64,000 bases of DNA from Corticium candelabrum (Eukaryota; Porifera; Homoscleromorpha; Homosclerophorida; Plakinidae): positions 5,024,005-5,088,004 of the forward strand of contig NC_085106.1 of the NCBI RefSeq assembly GCF_963422355.1, written 5' to 3'. Shown here in pieces: positions 1-16,140 of this stretch; position 1 is the first letter of the stretch; every line of letters starts with the position of its first letter. The notes below the pieces were generated by a model. That model saw only the letters and a list, made by a program, of their open reading frames with translations. It did no database searches and had not been told where the DNA came from. Made by a program: the position numbers and the translations under genes.

Positions 1-200
1 TCGTAGGCTACGAATTTATTGGTAGATGTGGCAACCATGAAGTAGCAACACTTAACAGTATCAGACAATCTTGCTGTCAATTCAACAGCTTCACAATCTA
101 GTAACTTGGCCACTCATTTGAGCTATGGACTCTTTGCAAGGAGCTACAAAAGCACACAAAAATTATCTCAATAAACAGATTTAAATATATGTATTTACGC

Positions 201-1656
<1,456 letters not shown>

Positions 1657-1664
1657 TCACGTGA
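1657..1664. promoter_or_regulatory. TCACGTGA E-box upstream of APEH
   Basis: Palindromic TCACGTGA ends 35 bases before the proposed APEH start codon at 1700. CACGTG is the core site for bHLH-ZIP factors (USF, MYC/MAX, MITF/TFE families). The role is inferred from position. The same octamer recurs upstream of the minus-strand gene at 28450-28457. Confidence 0.4.
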
Positions 1665-1699
1665 CGAGGCGACTTGCCGGGAATTTGATTGTATTACCA

Positions 1700-4600
1700 A
1701 TGGCTGTAAATCTCTGCTCGTCTCAGGAAGTATGAGATATTTGAACTACGACATAGCCACTGTTACATGGCAACTAGTTCTTTTGTAGGCATTTGCAGAT
1801 GCAGCTGTGCAGCAATTTGAGAGTGTCTCTCGTACTTCTTCTCCATCGTGGGCTCGCATCCGACAGAGACACATAGCGTCGAATGTCTTTGTTGTAGAAT
1901 CAGTGTGGGCGCAGCGAGATTTGGTGAAGAAAGAGAAGAGGCGTTATAAACGGACCAATCTACTTTCGTTTCCTTCTTCAGCTGAGGAGAGAAGACGATC
2001 TGGAGAAGCTAACATATCGACGATAGACAATCTGTCGTTTCAAGTGACCGAACTGTGCAATGTGTAAGGACACGCACTTGCGCACCCACACCAACAGGCA
2101 CGCATGCACGCACTCACGCATGCACACGCACCTTGAAAAACTTGTAAAAACCTTAAATCCGCCCATGATAAAGTGATGATAGTGGTGTTCTTGAGCCTAT
2201 AGAATCCTGGACAAATGACTATGGCTAGAGCTGAGGTTTCACCTAGAGCTCTCAGTTGCTATCTCACTGATCGATTTCAGGTTGTTAGGAAAGGCCAATG
2301 ATTTTCTGATAAATCTCCTTGCCTTAGTGGTGTTCCTCAAGGTTCAAAGCTACGTCCTCTTTTGTTTATTCTTTATACAAGGGATTTGCCAATGCAAGTG
2401 TCTTTGAGTAAGATTCTTTGAGTAAGAATAAACGGATGACACATGTCTATTTATGTCTGGAGTCTATCTCAAAATGTTGCCAATCGTCTTCAATGTGATC
2501 TGCAAAATCTGAAATCCTGGTTTGATGTGGATGTACTCAAATTAAATGGAAACAAATCAGAATTCATTCTCTTCAAGCCATCCAGAGTCTCTCACTGTGA
2601 TTCGTCTTTTTGTCTTCTTTTTGTGGGTTGTTCAGAACTGTATCCACTTAAATCGGCACGGTACCTTGGATTAGTGTTTGACGAAGACCTAAGGTGGAAA
2701 GTTCATGTTGATGCAGCTAGTTGTCAAAAATGTTCCCAAAAGATAGGTGCGTTGCGTAAGTACAGTCGTTGTCTTACCATGGAGGCTAAACAATCTTCTG
2801 GACAGCTGTCATTCAACCACATCTGGATTATGGCTCTGTCATTTGGTCAAACGGATTTCATGGAATATCGAATCGGTTGGATTACCTAGAAAAGACAGCT
2901 TTTCGATTGATCATGGGTTTTGCCTTTGATCAGAGCACTGGTTGCCTAGACTTCCTTGCAAAGAATACCGTATTTGCCCGTAATAACGCCCATACCGAAA
3001 TAACGCCCATGTGCGACAGGTCAGAACTTTCAGCCCGAAAAAAACGCCCATGCCCAAGTATAAGCCCAGGATACGCATGTCCAGACAGAACAAAATGGGT
3101 CCGCAGAACATTTGTCTCCGTTTCTGTGCGTTTGATGCGTTTGATGAGCTGTTGTCAATGTTGAGTGAAAGTGCTTGCCGCTATAGACTCGACCACGTGT
3201 GTCTAGTGTTTAGTTTCTGCGTGGATGTTGATGCTGAATGGATACCAGTACCTTAGATCTTGCAAATGGATAATTGGAAGCATTTGTAGTATTTCTGTCT
3301 TCAAGTATTTAGATGATGACTGGCCAGGTCGACGACAGCATCTAGTGACCTTGTGACCATGTATACGACTAGGACCAAAATAACGCCCATGCCCTAGTAT
3401 ACGCCCAGAAAAAAGTGTTTCTTTTCTATACGCCCAAGGCGTTATTATGGGTGAATACGGTAGTCAAATTCGTCGTTGGAATACTCGTCATTCAATACAG
3501 CTGGCCCAATCTATCTTCCAGCGTCTTCTTCCATCACAGTATGGTTGTGGTACCGGTTAACCTTATGCTTTGCATTAACCTTATATTTTGCAAGGAGAAG
3601 TGCACCCATGTCACTAGACTGGCTGATTCTCGGGGTCTCTGTGTCTCGCCCTAGAACCAACGCTCTCAAACAGATTTCCTTTTATCATGGCCAAGTTCTT
3701 TGGAACAGCCTCCCAGCCTATGTTAGACAATCCTTATCTTCTTCTATGGAAGGCTATAACAGTTTTAAGAAGAACTTGAGGAACTATTTTGACAGCTCCT
3801 CATTTCCTAATTAGTCTTAATTGCATAACTGTTAGTGTTAGTTGTAAATATTTGTATATAGCTTTTGTTGCTCATGTATAGTCTTCGCAGGGTACCTGGA
3901 AGATCGGTGTTGCCGAAGGTTTTCCCTGGGTAAATAAAACAGCATTCATTCATTCATTCAGTGTTTCATTTACTACAGAATCGGCTGTGTCTGGTGAGAT
4001 CGCCCTTCCGACGAAAAAGTCTACCACATGTACAAGGCAAAGATGGTCACTGCCTCCATTGTTGGCTGCGCAATCATTGGTGCTCTCACGTTGACTTCTA
4101 ATTCCTTTATTGCAGAATGTGTGCCACTGAGATCTATCATGTGCTAGACTATACCAATTATTCCCAATTTCTTTGGCTTGTGCAGATCAGATGTTATTCC
4201 ATCCCGCTACCTCATCTTGGTTCCATGGCATGGTCTTTTCTTTTTCAGCTCTCCAAACAACAACATTTTGGTAGTCTTTCCTCTCCCATTCTGCCAAGGT
4301 GTCCAAGCCATTCTAGACAGCACTCCATCACTAGGTCTTCAAGTGGCTTTTCCATACCAAACTCACATTTAAGTTGCTTAGAAGTAATTCTACCTTTCCA
4401 CTGTATGTACTTTGTCACCCATAGTATAGTTCTTATGCACCGATTGTGAAAGGAACTTAGTCACTTCATACATGAGCAGGGCTTAAATTATCATTCGGGC
4501 AATCGGACATCATTCGAACAAACTGGTCTTACTGTTGAACACATGGCAATTTGTCCGTATAATTGTGAGGACTTGCAACACATTTGGCAGCAGGGGTTCA

Positions 4601-7600
4601 AGTGACTACAGTTGTTAGTGTGTAGAGATAGCCCACACATGCACTATGGGAAGATATTTCACCCTTAAAACGTTTAGCCTAGTTTAGGTCTGAGTTTAGG
4701 TGTGTGACCTTTTTGGCCATTTCAATTTGTAATTTTAAATCTCAACTTTTATTTTCAATTTTTGTCAAAGGTTTTCAATTATTTTGCCAAAAAATTTAAT
4801 TTGGTCAGCAGATTTTTATGTTTCATTTTTTATATTTTCATTTTTGTTTTTGATTTTCATATTTTATTTCTTATTTTCTATTTTCAATTTTCTATTTTTG
4901 ATTCCATTTGGTTGGCCATTGCTGAGTTGAATGTCAAAACAGTTGAACGAAGCAAGAACGAAAAGAAACAGCCTTGTGCAAAGTATGCAGCAGGGAGGAA
5001 CATGTGCCTTCAACGCAGTATGGAGTCGTTTTTCATTCCAACAAGTGCTACTGATTAGAATGGGCAGAGTAGTTCTTCTACGGCTTCTGCTCTAGGACGA
5101 TCCTAGAGTCTATTGTGATTTCCTCTATAACGAGAAGGAAATCTCAAGAAAATAATATATATGATGATCAATCTCAGGTGTGAGCAGCCATTGCTGATGA
5201 GCACAGTGTACTATATGGTAGTCTAGAAATCTGTTACCATGCATCTGTACTAGCTTGTAGTTAACTCTACTATTACAGCTAGTAAGGAAATTCGTTCAGA
5301 TTCAATGCTGCCAACCATAAGCAACTAGAAACAAAGATGCAATTTACATGCACGCATGCCTCAATCAATTCGCTTGATCATCTCGAGCTCTGCATGGATT
5401 TGACTCAATTGAATCTTGAGCTTCTGTTCTTGTGAATGGCTCTGTTGTCACCTCAGACCTGCTTAAGCCAGATGACATCGTGTGCTGGGGCACGGTTCGT
5501 GACCAAATACTTGGATGAACTGATGGAGCTGGGCAAGCAAGTCTTGTGTTCAACAGTGTAGGGCAGAAACTTGATGCACAGCAACAGCGACGGCATGGAT
5601 GGGAGTCTTCTGAGTCTGAGCTACCGGAGGTATTTGGCCAGCACACGACGTCATTCGGCTTACACAGGTCTGAAGTGACGAGAGAGCCATCCGCAAGGAC
5701 AGAAGCTCAAGATTCAAGTCCATGCAGAGGTGATCGAGCAAATTGATTAGTGCACACGTGCGTGTAAACCGCATCTTTGTTTCTAGTTGCTGTGTACTGC
5801 ATTTAAGAGTACTGCATGTGGTTGACAGCATTGAGTTTGAACGAGTTTCAGTGGTTACTAGCTTTAATTGTAGAGTTAACTACGAGGTAGTACTATTGTT
5901 AGATGGTAATAGATTCATATACTACCATATACCTCATTGTGCTCATCAGCAATGACTGCTCGCACCTGAGATTGATCATCATATATATTATTTTGTTGAG
6001 ATTTTCTTCTTGTTATAGTGGAAATTTCAAGAGACTTGTAGGATTGTTCTAGAGCGGAAGCTGTCGAAGAACATGTTTCACCGAGACTTTCTACTGTGTA
6101 CTTTGCTCAAGGCTGTTTCATTTTCGTTCTTGCTGCATTCATTTTTCGTTCTTGGTGCAGTCATTTTTTGTTCTTGTTGCGTTCAGTTGTTTTGACATTC
6201 AACTCAGCGATGGCCGACCAAATAGAATCAAACATAAAACTTGAAAATAGAAAAATAAAAATAGAAAATGAAAATTCAAAAACAAAAAATGAAAATACGA
6301 AAATGAAACATAGAAATTTGCTGACCAAATTGAATTTTTCAACAATATAAATGAAAACCTTTGGCAAAAAAATTGAAAAATGAAAAATGAAAATTGAGAT
6401 TTAAAAATGGCCGGAAGGGTCATGGACCCAGTTAGCCTATAACTCTTAACACTACTCTGAGTAGCAGACTTAGGATAGTAGATGTTCTCGATGTTGGTAT
6501 TTACTTAATCATGAAGACAGTCACTCATCTGAGGCTGAATCACCTCAGAAGCAAAATTAGGAAGAGTGGGGGAGTGTTTAGAAGTCCCAGAATTAGATGA
6601 AGCTGTAGTGTAGTGTTAGTTAGGTTAGGAATTGGATTTGAAATAGGTATCACATTTAATTTAATTAAGATTTTATTCAATTAGTGTGAAATAAGATTTC
6701 ATTAAATTACTAAGATTTCATTCAATTAGAGTGTGAAATTTCAGTTGGAAAAGCATGCACTACAGTCACCTTATTAATGTCCGGACAACTGCCATTGATG
6801 TCTGGACAACATCCAAGTCTGACAAATCTCCGAACACTTGGAAAATACTAATTTATGGCCTGCATGAGGCTTTGATAGTCCACGTCTCTGCTCCATAAAG
6901 CAACTGACAAGACCACAGAGTGGTAGACGACCCTTTTGTTGACACTGATAAGTTAGAGTTCTGAGAGATTGGTTTCCTCAAACACCCAAAGCTCTAGAAC
7001 CTTTAGCAATTCAACTTGCTACATTCAATGTTACTTCTCCATTATTCGCTATGATACTTTCAAGGTAGGGAAAACTGTTTACCATTTCTATAGAGCCACG
7101 TCCAATCTGTAATGGTGCATTGTCGCCTTCAACTACATTTTTTCCACAACCATACCTTTGGTCTTTTCAACACCTACTGTCATTCTCCAATCTTTCACTG
7201 TGTCTACCAACTCAATAGCTGAATTCTCAAAGATTTCTCAAGAAGTTGTGAAAGTAGCTGTGTCATGCACTACTTGTGATTCTGTTATCTTCAATACAGT
7301 TAGGTGTTTCTTTGTCGTTCGATCTTCTACTAACTTCCCACCATGTTTAAATCTCACATTCACTCCAGCAGACGGGCATCACTGCCTCCAGTTGTCGATT
7401 ACAGTACTGTAGTAGATGTTAAAGAGTGTTGGAGTCTGAGCGCACCCCTGTCTGAGGCCATTCTTTTCTTCAAAACAATCTGTGTATGACGACCCAACTC
7501 TGATTACTGCGGTCATATCATCATGTAATGATCTGATGATTTGAAGCATGGTAGGAAGCACACCAATCTTTGTTAAAACTCTCCAGAGGGCATTGCTAGG

Positions 7601-9583
7601 GATTGAGTCGTATGCCTTCTTTAAATCAACAAGCAGAAGAAAACAGCTTATCATCATGCTCAGAAGTTTTCTCCACCAACTGTCTTGCTACAAATATCAT
7701 GTCAACACATCCACGTACCCACACTGAGATTCTGGTAAGATGGTTTCAGCAATGATTTGTAGTCTTTCTTGGATAATTCTTGCAAAGATCTTACCGACAA
7801 CATCAAGTAGACTGACACCACGCCCATTGTCCCATGACTGAAGGTTTCTTTTTTTGGGAACTGCAACAACCTCAGCATCCTTCCAGTCCTGCACAGTGTA
7901 TCTTCCTTCCATACCAGTTACATTAGCTCCAGTATTCTGTCCCACAGTTTAGGATCTCCATAAGCTATTAATTAATTCAGGGTTGATTCCAGTCTTCCCA
8001 CCTGCCTTTCCTTTCTTGAGCTTACTAATTGCTGACTCTAGTTCCTCTACTGTGGGTGGATTATCCAGGTCTGACCTAATCTGCCGTGTTGTCATATGTT
8101 TAGAAATTCACTGGGAATGTTAAGGATCTTAGTGAAATACTGGTACCAGCATGATCTAACTTCCTCTGGGCTTTTTGTGGGATTACCATTCTGTTTAATA
8201 CTGTTGATGATCTGCTTGGTCTCCGTCCAACATGTTTGTTATGAAGTTTTCTCATACTCTTGCACCTTGTTCGTCCATCTTTCACTGCCAACTCTGCTTC
8301 TTGAGCAGTCTTTCTTATCCATTCTTCCTTTGCCTTTTCAACTGCATTTTGACTACTCTCTGATGACTACGAAACTCATTCTGACATTGTATGGTATTAC
8401 ATTCGATCATCTGATTGTGCACCTTGTTTTGGCTTTTATCAGTGGATGGAGAGATTTACTACTTTCCAAAAACCAGTCCGGTTGAGTTTTTTGCTTGACC
8501 AACGGTCTGATCGGCTGGCTTTAGAATGCAACTTTCCCACTTATGCTCTGCTTTACTTTCATCCTTACATGGTATCTCCAATAAGTTTTCTGCTAGATTC
8601 TTTTGTATTCATCCCTGACAGCCAAGTTGTACAACCGGTGAGTCACAAAGGGTTTAACAAGGTTCCTTTTAGTTTTCTGTGAGATGGCTCTAAGTCGTAA
8701 CTTAGCTCTAACCATTTGATGGTCAGTCCAACAATTAGCTTGTGCCATCACTTTTACATCAGTACAGAACATACATTGTTTCGCTTTCATGATGACAAAG
8801 TCAATCATATGTTGTTTCTTCGTAGCAGGGTGCATCCATGTTCCTAAATATAGTTCTTCTATCTGGAACCATGTGTTCATAATTGGCAACTATTGGAAGC
8901 ACGAACCTCTAGGAATTCCTCTCCAGCAACGTTTCTTTCATCTAAACCTTGAACTCCCAAAGTTTCCTGCCAAAAAAAGATCATTCCTGGGTTTCGTCGA
9001 CCAACACATGCATTGAAGTCACCCAAAATGATAAGAACACCCAACGATGGTATTTTTTTCACCATATCCTGAAGATCTACAAATCGCTGCTTCACCTGGC
9101 TGTGGGAGCATGCACTGAAATTACAGTAACAAAAATGTCAGACCTCTCTCTGTGGAACCACCTGGTATCTTTTGCCCCTCGTTGACTACTTTCAATCTGG
9201 CTGTAACTATCCATGAACTTACTGCTTTCCATACCTCCCCTGCTGCTTTCCATGCAACGGTAGCCTTTTCGGTACCACGTTAACTTTTTCATGAAAAAAA
9301 TCCAAGTTATGATCCACTGCTTGGAAATTTGATAAGACTTACTGAAGTCTTTTGGTCATCTTGTGCACTTTCTACTCACGTTCCATGTTGTCACCAACGG
9401 AGTCTTATTTGCACAGCTTTGTTGTTGCTTGTTTTTGCAAGATCAGAATTAAGTTCACTGTCTCAACGATCTGGATTACTCCACACGATACACAGTAGCG
9501 GTTGATCACTTTAGCTGCGGGTCCAATGAGAAACCTACATTACCAGGGTTCACCACTTTGGAGGTAGTTGATCATGGAACCCT

Positions 9584-9665
<82 letters not shown>

Positions 9666-12170
9666 ACATGCACATGTACATGCACCTGGACCTGAATTTC
9701 GGCCATTATTGGAAATGATGATGCCTGTTGTGTTGTGGCCTATGGCCACAAAAGGATCTGAACGAATATTGCAAGTGTTGCAGATGTAAAACAATCCTTG
9801 CTGTGCAGATGACTGACCTGCTTGCATTGAGAGTCACATTGTTGAAGGGTTTAATTAAATTTAGTGCAAGCATTATTCCATAAAGAGTGCTCTCTGGCTA
9901 TCTGAAACCAGTTTTTTCACCTAAATAAATATCCAGCGCATGGCACAAATCTAAATTGTTGAAATAAAGTTAAGCCTGACATGAAATGGTGTCTAATGTT
10001 TTCTCCACCCCGTGAGCTAACGTGTGCTGTATGTTTAGGGGTGGTACTAAATTAGTGCACATGTGCTTAACATTGGCGCAATAACTCAGTCCTGGCTTTT
10101 GTTCGTTTGCGGCACAAGCCTGTTGTTGTCACAGTTTTTGCATTGGTGTGGCCACCACGGCGAAGGCCAAAGGAATCTCTGACTCCACAGTAAAACTTTG
10201 GGCAAATGGAGAACGCTTTTCAGCTATACATTTGTTTGCCTGTTGCAGACCTCTCCACCGTCTCTCCTCAACTGGTGCCATAAGTGCACAATAATAAGCG
10301 GACAATACATATATACACTTAGTGTCACTAGCTCAGTTTAGGATAGTTAACCAGTATTGTGTTAATTAAGGTACGCTGTTTTTCTCTATTTACTGTTGTG
10401 TCTGCATGTATGCAGTTGGGACAATGTCATATTTGCTCTCATCGTCGGCGCTACCACCTCTGACATATATATTGAGCTTTGTTGTTTTGGTGGTTTCATA
10501 CTTGGGGGCGGATTCTTTCTCTATGAGAATTTTCCCGTTTAGTTCAGAGTCCAGGTCCAAGACCCTTCTGCCTACCAGCACGGAACCAAATGGCAATTTG
10601 GTGCATGTGCTTTGACTCAGGCTCCGCCTCTCGTCCATCAGCCAGACCTTTATAAAGTAGGTCTGAGCATTTCTTAACTTCGGACAAAAGGTAAGCATGT
10701 AAATGATGGATTGAGTTTTTGGCGAAGGTAAGGAGTCAAACTTTTTCATTTAGCAACCAGCCAAGAAGAGTCTCTTTTGGGATTTGTTCGTCTGTAAATT
10801 CTTGCTAAGTATCCAATCCATCGTATTCTTTGAGATGAAATGATATTTTGTAAGATCTTAGTCATCTAAAACATTGACGTTACTTGAAAATTAGTAATGT
10901 GATTGGCCCAGTGGACCACTGCATTGATTTAGACACACCTGGGATATTCCTGAGGCATCTGCATGTTATGAAAAGTTTCTAAACGTCTTGTTGTGTCTTT
11001 TTTGGCACATCAAGCTTTCGAGCCAAATAATATTCCAAGAACTATAACCTTGTAGATTAGTCTCTTTGTCTCAATGGACAGGTTTCGACCATAAAGATTG
11101 AACATTGTAAAATTCCAAATGCTTTGAAAGCTCTGCTGATTCTTTTTTCTACATCTCTGTTAACTTCTCCTTGACTTTGACAATAGAGCCAAATTGCAAG
11201 CATTTGCATGAAGTCATTGACAACTTGTATGGCTTCACCTTTGATGATAATAGGCATTGACTCTTGTTCATCCTCTGATTTCACTCCAACCATTATCAAC
11301 TTGGGTTTCTGAATGCTCATTTGTCAGTCCCCATTATTCTGTTCAGCTTATCAGCTTAAGAGTATGAGCCGCCTTTTCTATGCCTGTCCTTAATTGTCAT
11401 GATTACTGCAGCAGCAGCATCTGCAAACAAGAGTTCAGTAACAAGCAGTGTCAACACCTAAATCTTGACAACCCTTTTTCTATTTTAGAATGACCAAATT
11501 GAAATATAGATTAAAGAGTGTTGATGCTAGTGTACATCCTTGCCTTAAATTGTTTTGAACAGAATTTATCTAACTGCGCCCTTCACTACCACATATGATT
11601 CCGTTCCATCATGCAATGACTTCACCAATTCATCAACATTAATGGGATGCCATACTTGTTATGCAAGACAAGCCAAACAACATTGCTGGGAATTGAGTCG
11701 TAAGCTTTTCGTATAACATGAAAATCTTGGTATTATGTTCCCTGGCTTTCCACATTCTCTTCTAGACTGAAAGCCACATTGGGAGTCTAGGAGAAGGTCC
11801 TCCACCACACATTGTAGTTGCTTCTGAATAAGTTTAGCAAATGGTTTACCAACTATGTCTAACAAGCTAATTCTTTGCCATCTGTCACAATGTGACAAAT
11901 CACCACTCTTAGGTATTGGGATAAGGACATCATTTTCTATTCCTAAGGTACCTACATTTTGCTCTATTCACGCTGTAGTGAAAGAATTTGGTACATAATC
12001 AAACATGTCATGTAAGAATTTACCATTTCTGGCAGAATAATGTTTTGACAACAGCTGTACTACTACTTATGCTATCAACAGCATCTAAATGTTCATCATT
12101 TGAAGGAAGTTCTGCTAACTCTTCCCTGATCTGAAGTTGTTTTGCATGATTCAATGACAGACATATTGAA

Positions 12171-12240
<70 letters not shown>

Positions 12241-12301
12241 ACGCACACGCACACGCACACGTGCACGCGCACGCGCACACGCACACACACACACGCACAC
12301 G

Positions 12302-12333
<32 letters not shown>

Positions 12334-15300
12334 CACACACTCATGCACACATGCATACACATACGTCATTGCCCATTGCCTCAGTCTTTGCTGCCCTACT
12401 GTTTCTGTTCTGCACTGGTGACTTAATTACTTTACTTGTAGAGGTATGATCAGTTTGTCACCTTCAGAAAGATTTGTTGCTCTCTTGAAGAGTGAAAGCA
12501 ACAATGCAAAGGACAGTGAGAAGAAGCAGTACTTGGAGGTAGGTGATGGTGCAAATTATTATACACATGTACATTAAATTAAGTTGAGCTGTGTAAAATA
12601 CATCCTTATTGAAGATCATGGACTGTCCAAGAGTTGGCATTGTTGCAAACGTGTAATTAACTCGAGGCACACATGTACTCAGGTGATGGTAATAGGTCTT
12701 GTGGGTGGTTCGACAACCGATTTGACAGATGTGGGTGGGTCAATAGACAGATATGGATGGTATTATCTGCTTTGGCTATATGCATTGTATGCATAGGTCT
12801 ACTGTTACCATGGTTATATGTTCTAAATTGTCAGTAGAGCGGATGCCACCAATTATCCAATGTTTGTGTTGAATTGAGTTTCAAAGTAATGCATCGACTT
12901 TGCTAAGAAGTCACTTTTGTTAGAATGTTGGCTTGGTATTTCGTAGCAGTATGTGTACTGTACTGTGTTTCTCGTAGCTGTTGATGCAAATGAATTTGAA
13001 ACTATTTGGAATAGCAGCACCTAAACAAACTCAGGTGCTTCATTGTTTTGCAGTCTTAACCCAAAGTTACAAGACAAAATAGTTGCATGGATAGGTCAAA
13101 TTGTGTTGTGTGTGTGATATAGTCCATTTCTTCTTTGATAGAGTGCTGATTTGCAGATATGTGACCAGATCTATATAGTAGGTGGGGTCTGTGATCGCTA
13201 ATAAATACAGCCGAAAGCTAGCAAAAGTATAGTCCAGGTACATTGAGACACGTTCGAAGTTCAAATAGTTCATAATCGTTTTATTTAGTATGCATTTCTG
13301 CGACACATTTGTTCATCGTCAAAACCGGCATAGATGGTTGCCAATTGTTTAGAAAACGTGTATACTGCTGCTAAATGTCTACTTAAATTTATTGCAATAT
13401 GTTTTATAATTTCTCTTTGCAAAAATTCAGGCTACTCGTGTAAACTTCTCTGGAAACACGAGAGGGGTGCAACACCCAAACAATTGCACCCAGAAACTGT
13501 TAATAAATTTTCTTAGTAAGTGTCAGCAAGTGTGCAGCAGCTGCATGTTCCATAACCTAAAAGCTAGCATGTGAAAGTTTAGCACTTTAGTGCTTCTTTT
13601 GTAAAGTACACTCGAACGTCTCTTATCCAGGCAGCTTGGGACTGGGCACTGCCTGTATCTCATAATTGCCTGAATCTTAGGATAAACACATTTTACAAGC
13701 AGTAGATCAGTTTGAAAGCTTTTTCTTGTCATGTGAAAATGAGATTACAAAAGAGTGAATATGTACATACTGTACGTATATATCCATTCTGCATTTTCAT
13801 TTAGATATGTAATATAGTACCTATTGCATGATTACATGTATAGTACTGTACACCCAATGGTCATCATGCTTAGTACTGTACACCCAATGGTCATCATGAT
13901 TAGTGTCCAGGGAAGTGGCTGTGTACTAGCAGATTTGGTTCTCACGTCAAATTGTTCGGCTGACCATATCTACTAGCAGATTTGGTCTGCCAGACATTTG
14001 ACGTGAGCGGATTTGGTTCTACCCGGACCACACACGTGTTGTGGCGTTTAGTCCCCCTACATGGATTTGGTCCGCCTACGTAAATTTGTTCTAAGACTAC
14101 AAATTCTGCACCGTATTTTTTCATCTTGAGAACGTCTCCTACTGCCTAGCAGCACATCTTTGGACCTAGGAAAAGATTTTCTTGGTTTTGACATTCATCT
14201 TAGCGTCTGCGAAAGCGACTTTACTTAGATCAAACGGGTAATCAGATATTAACACCGTTGTGTGATATGCATCTGCCTTTGCGGTTTTATGGGCTTACTA
14301 GCAACTGTGACAGCAAAAGAAATGCTTGCATGATCAAATGCAAGCAAGTCTTATGTGAATTTTATGCATGTACATACATACATATACACTGCAATTTGAC
14401 TTCAAAGAAACAGAAACAATAGAACATACTTTATCAGACATAGGGGGACTAAATCCGCGAGTTGTTGCCGCAGCAGACTAAATAGCGGATTTGGTACGGG
14501 AGACTTGGGGGGACTTGGGGGACTCTGTACGCGGGGCACCAAATCTGCTGCTGCACCAGATCACGGGTGCTCAATTTACAGACATGTCAGCATCTCGGAC
14601 ATCTGGATAAGAGACATTCGAGTGTATAGGAAATGTGTTCTTTTTTTGAAGCAGACTTTCTGCATGTACATGCACGCATATGTAATAGCCGTTTGTAGAC
14701 ATGCAGAATATCACAACCCAAGAATGTCTAGCCTGACAGCATGTTGAAATTGCTGGCATTGGAGGAAATATCATATCATTGCCACAAAACATACCGTACT
14801 GATATAGATATGCAGAATGAGGAACGTTGTCATGTCATTAATGGTTGGTGCTAGCACAAACTATGAGGCATGAAATCCTGCCTCAACAGTTCTACTGTTC
14901 AGCTACATGCTTAACTATTACTTTAGCAAAAGTACTTCTGGAGGCCTATAGTGTAACACTATGAGTTGACTGTGTGGACATACCTGTTTAAGGATAACAT
15001 ACAACATGGTTGACTTTTCTCTGCATTTGTATTGTAGTTCAGTAGTCAATAGAATATATAGATTTATCAATTCCGGTCTGCGGAAAGACGATTAGGATAT
15101 ATAGTGCCGTGACAGGCTATGTGTTACTTGGTTCATGCACAAAGCTATAGAAGACAATTTGAAAGTTGTCAGTGACTTCACTACTCAATGCCAACATTTG
15201 ACAAGCTCATCAGTGATAATGTTGTCATACGTACAACATAGCCTACCAATAAGATTTTGCAATTAACAGCAATGTAAAATTTGTACTGAACAATTGATTT

Positions 15301-15965
15301 CTTGTATAAAAAGGTTGATGTCGGCATGGTCTAACAATTTACCCAACTCTCTCTCTATATATGTCTCCATTCAGTCTGTGACATTGTTGCCCTTGTGTAC
15401 CAAGAATCACTAGATAGGCCTGATTCTTTCAGATCTAGTTTAACATTGCCCCTCCAATGCTTTCGAGGGCCTCCTCGTGGTTGTGAATGGGGTAGCCATC
15501 TGAAGAGAATTCTCTTTGGAATTCTGTTGTCAGCCATCCTTGCAAACTGACCATTCCAGTCGTCATTTTGCTATTTTTCTGTTGTAGTCGTCAAGTCACC
15601 CCATCTTGTTAACAGAGCACTCTTTGAAAGGTGGTCTTTCCACTGCTGGATTCTTGGTATGTATATCCAAAACAGATCTAATACACCAACTTTCCATGTC
15701 ATATGGTACTAGTATTGAGATGACAGCTTAAACTTTCGTTCTTCATGCAAATTTTTAGGCTGAGAAGCATGTATGGCCTTTGCAGTCGCACAATTTAGGG
15801 ATGAAAAGGGTGACATCATAGCGATGTCCTGAGCCCACCTTCATACTAATCTTAGCTTGTGGGTTTGACAGCCACTGCCAAATGAGATGATACCAAAGCT
15901 CAATGAATAACACGGAGAAATTCAAACTCCATGTACCGCTACCGAACATGCAGGTGCACGTGCAC

Positions 15966-16009
<44 letters not shown>

Positions 16010-16023
16010 GCACACACACACAC

Positions 16024-16066
<43 letters not shown>

Positions 16067-16086
16067 CACACACACAACACACACAC

Positions 16087-16140
<54 letters not shown>

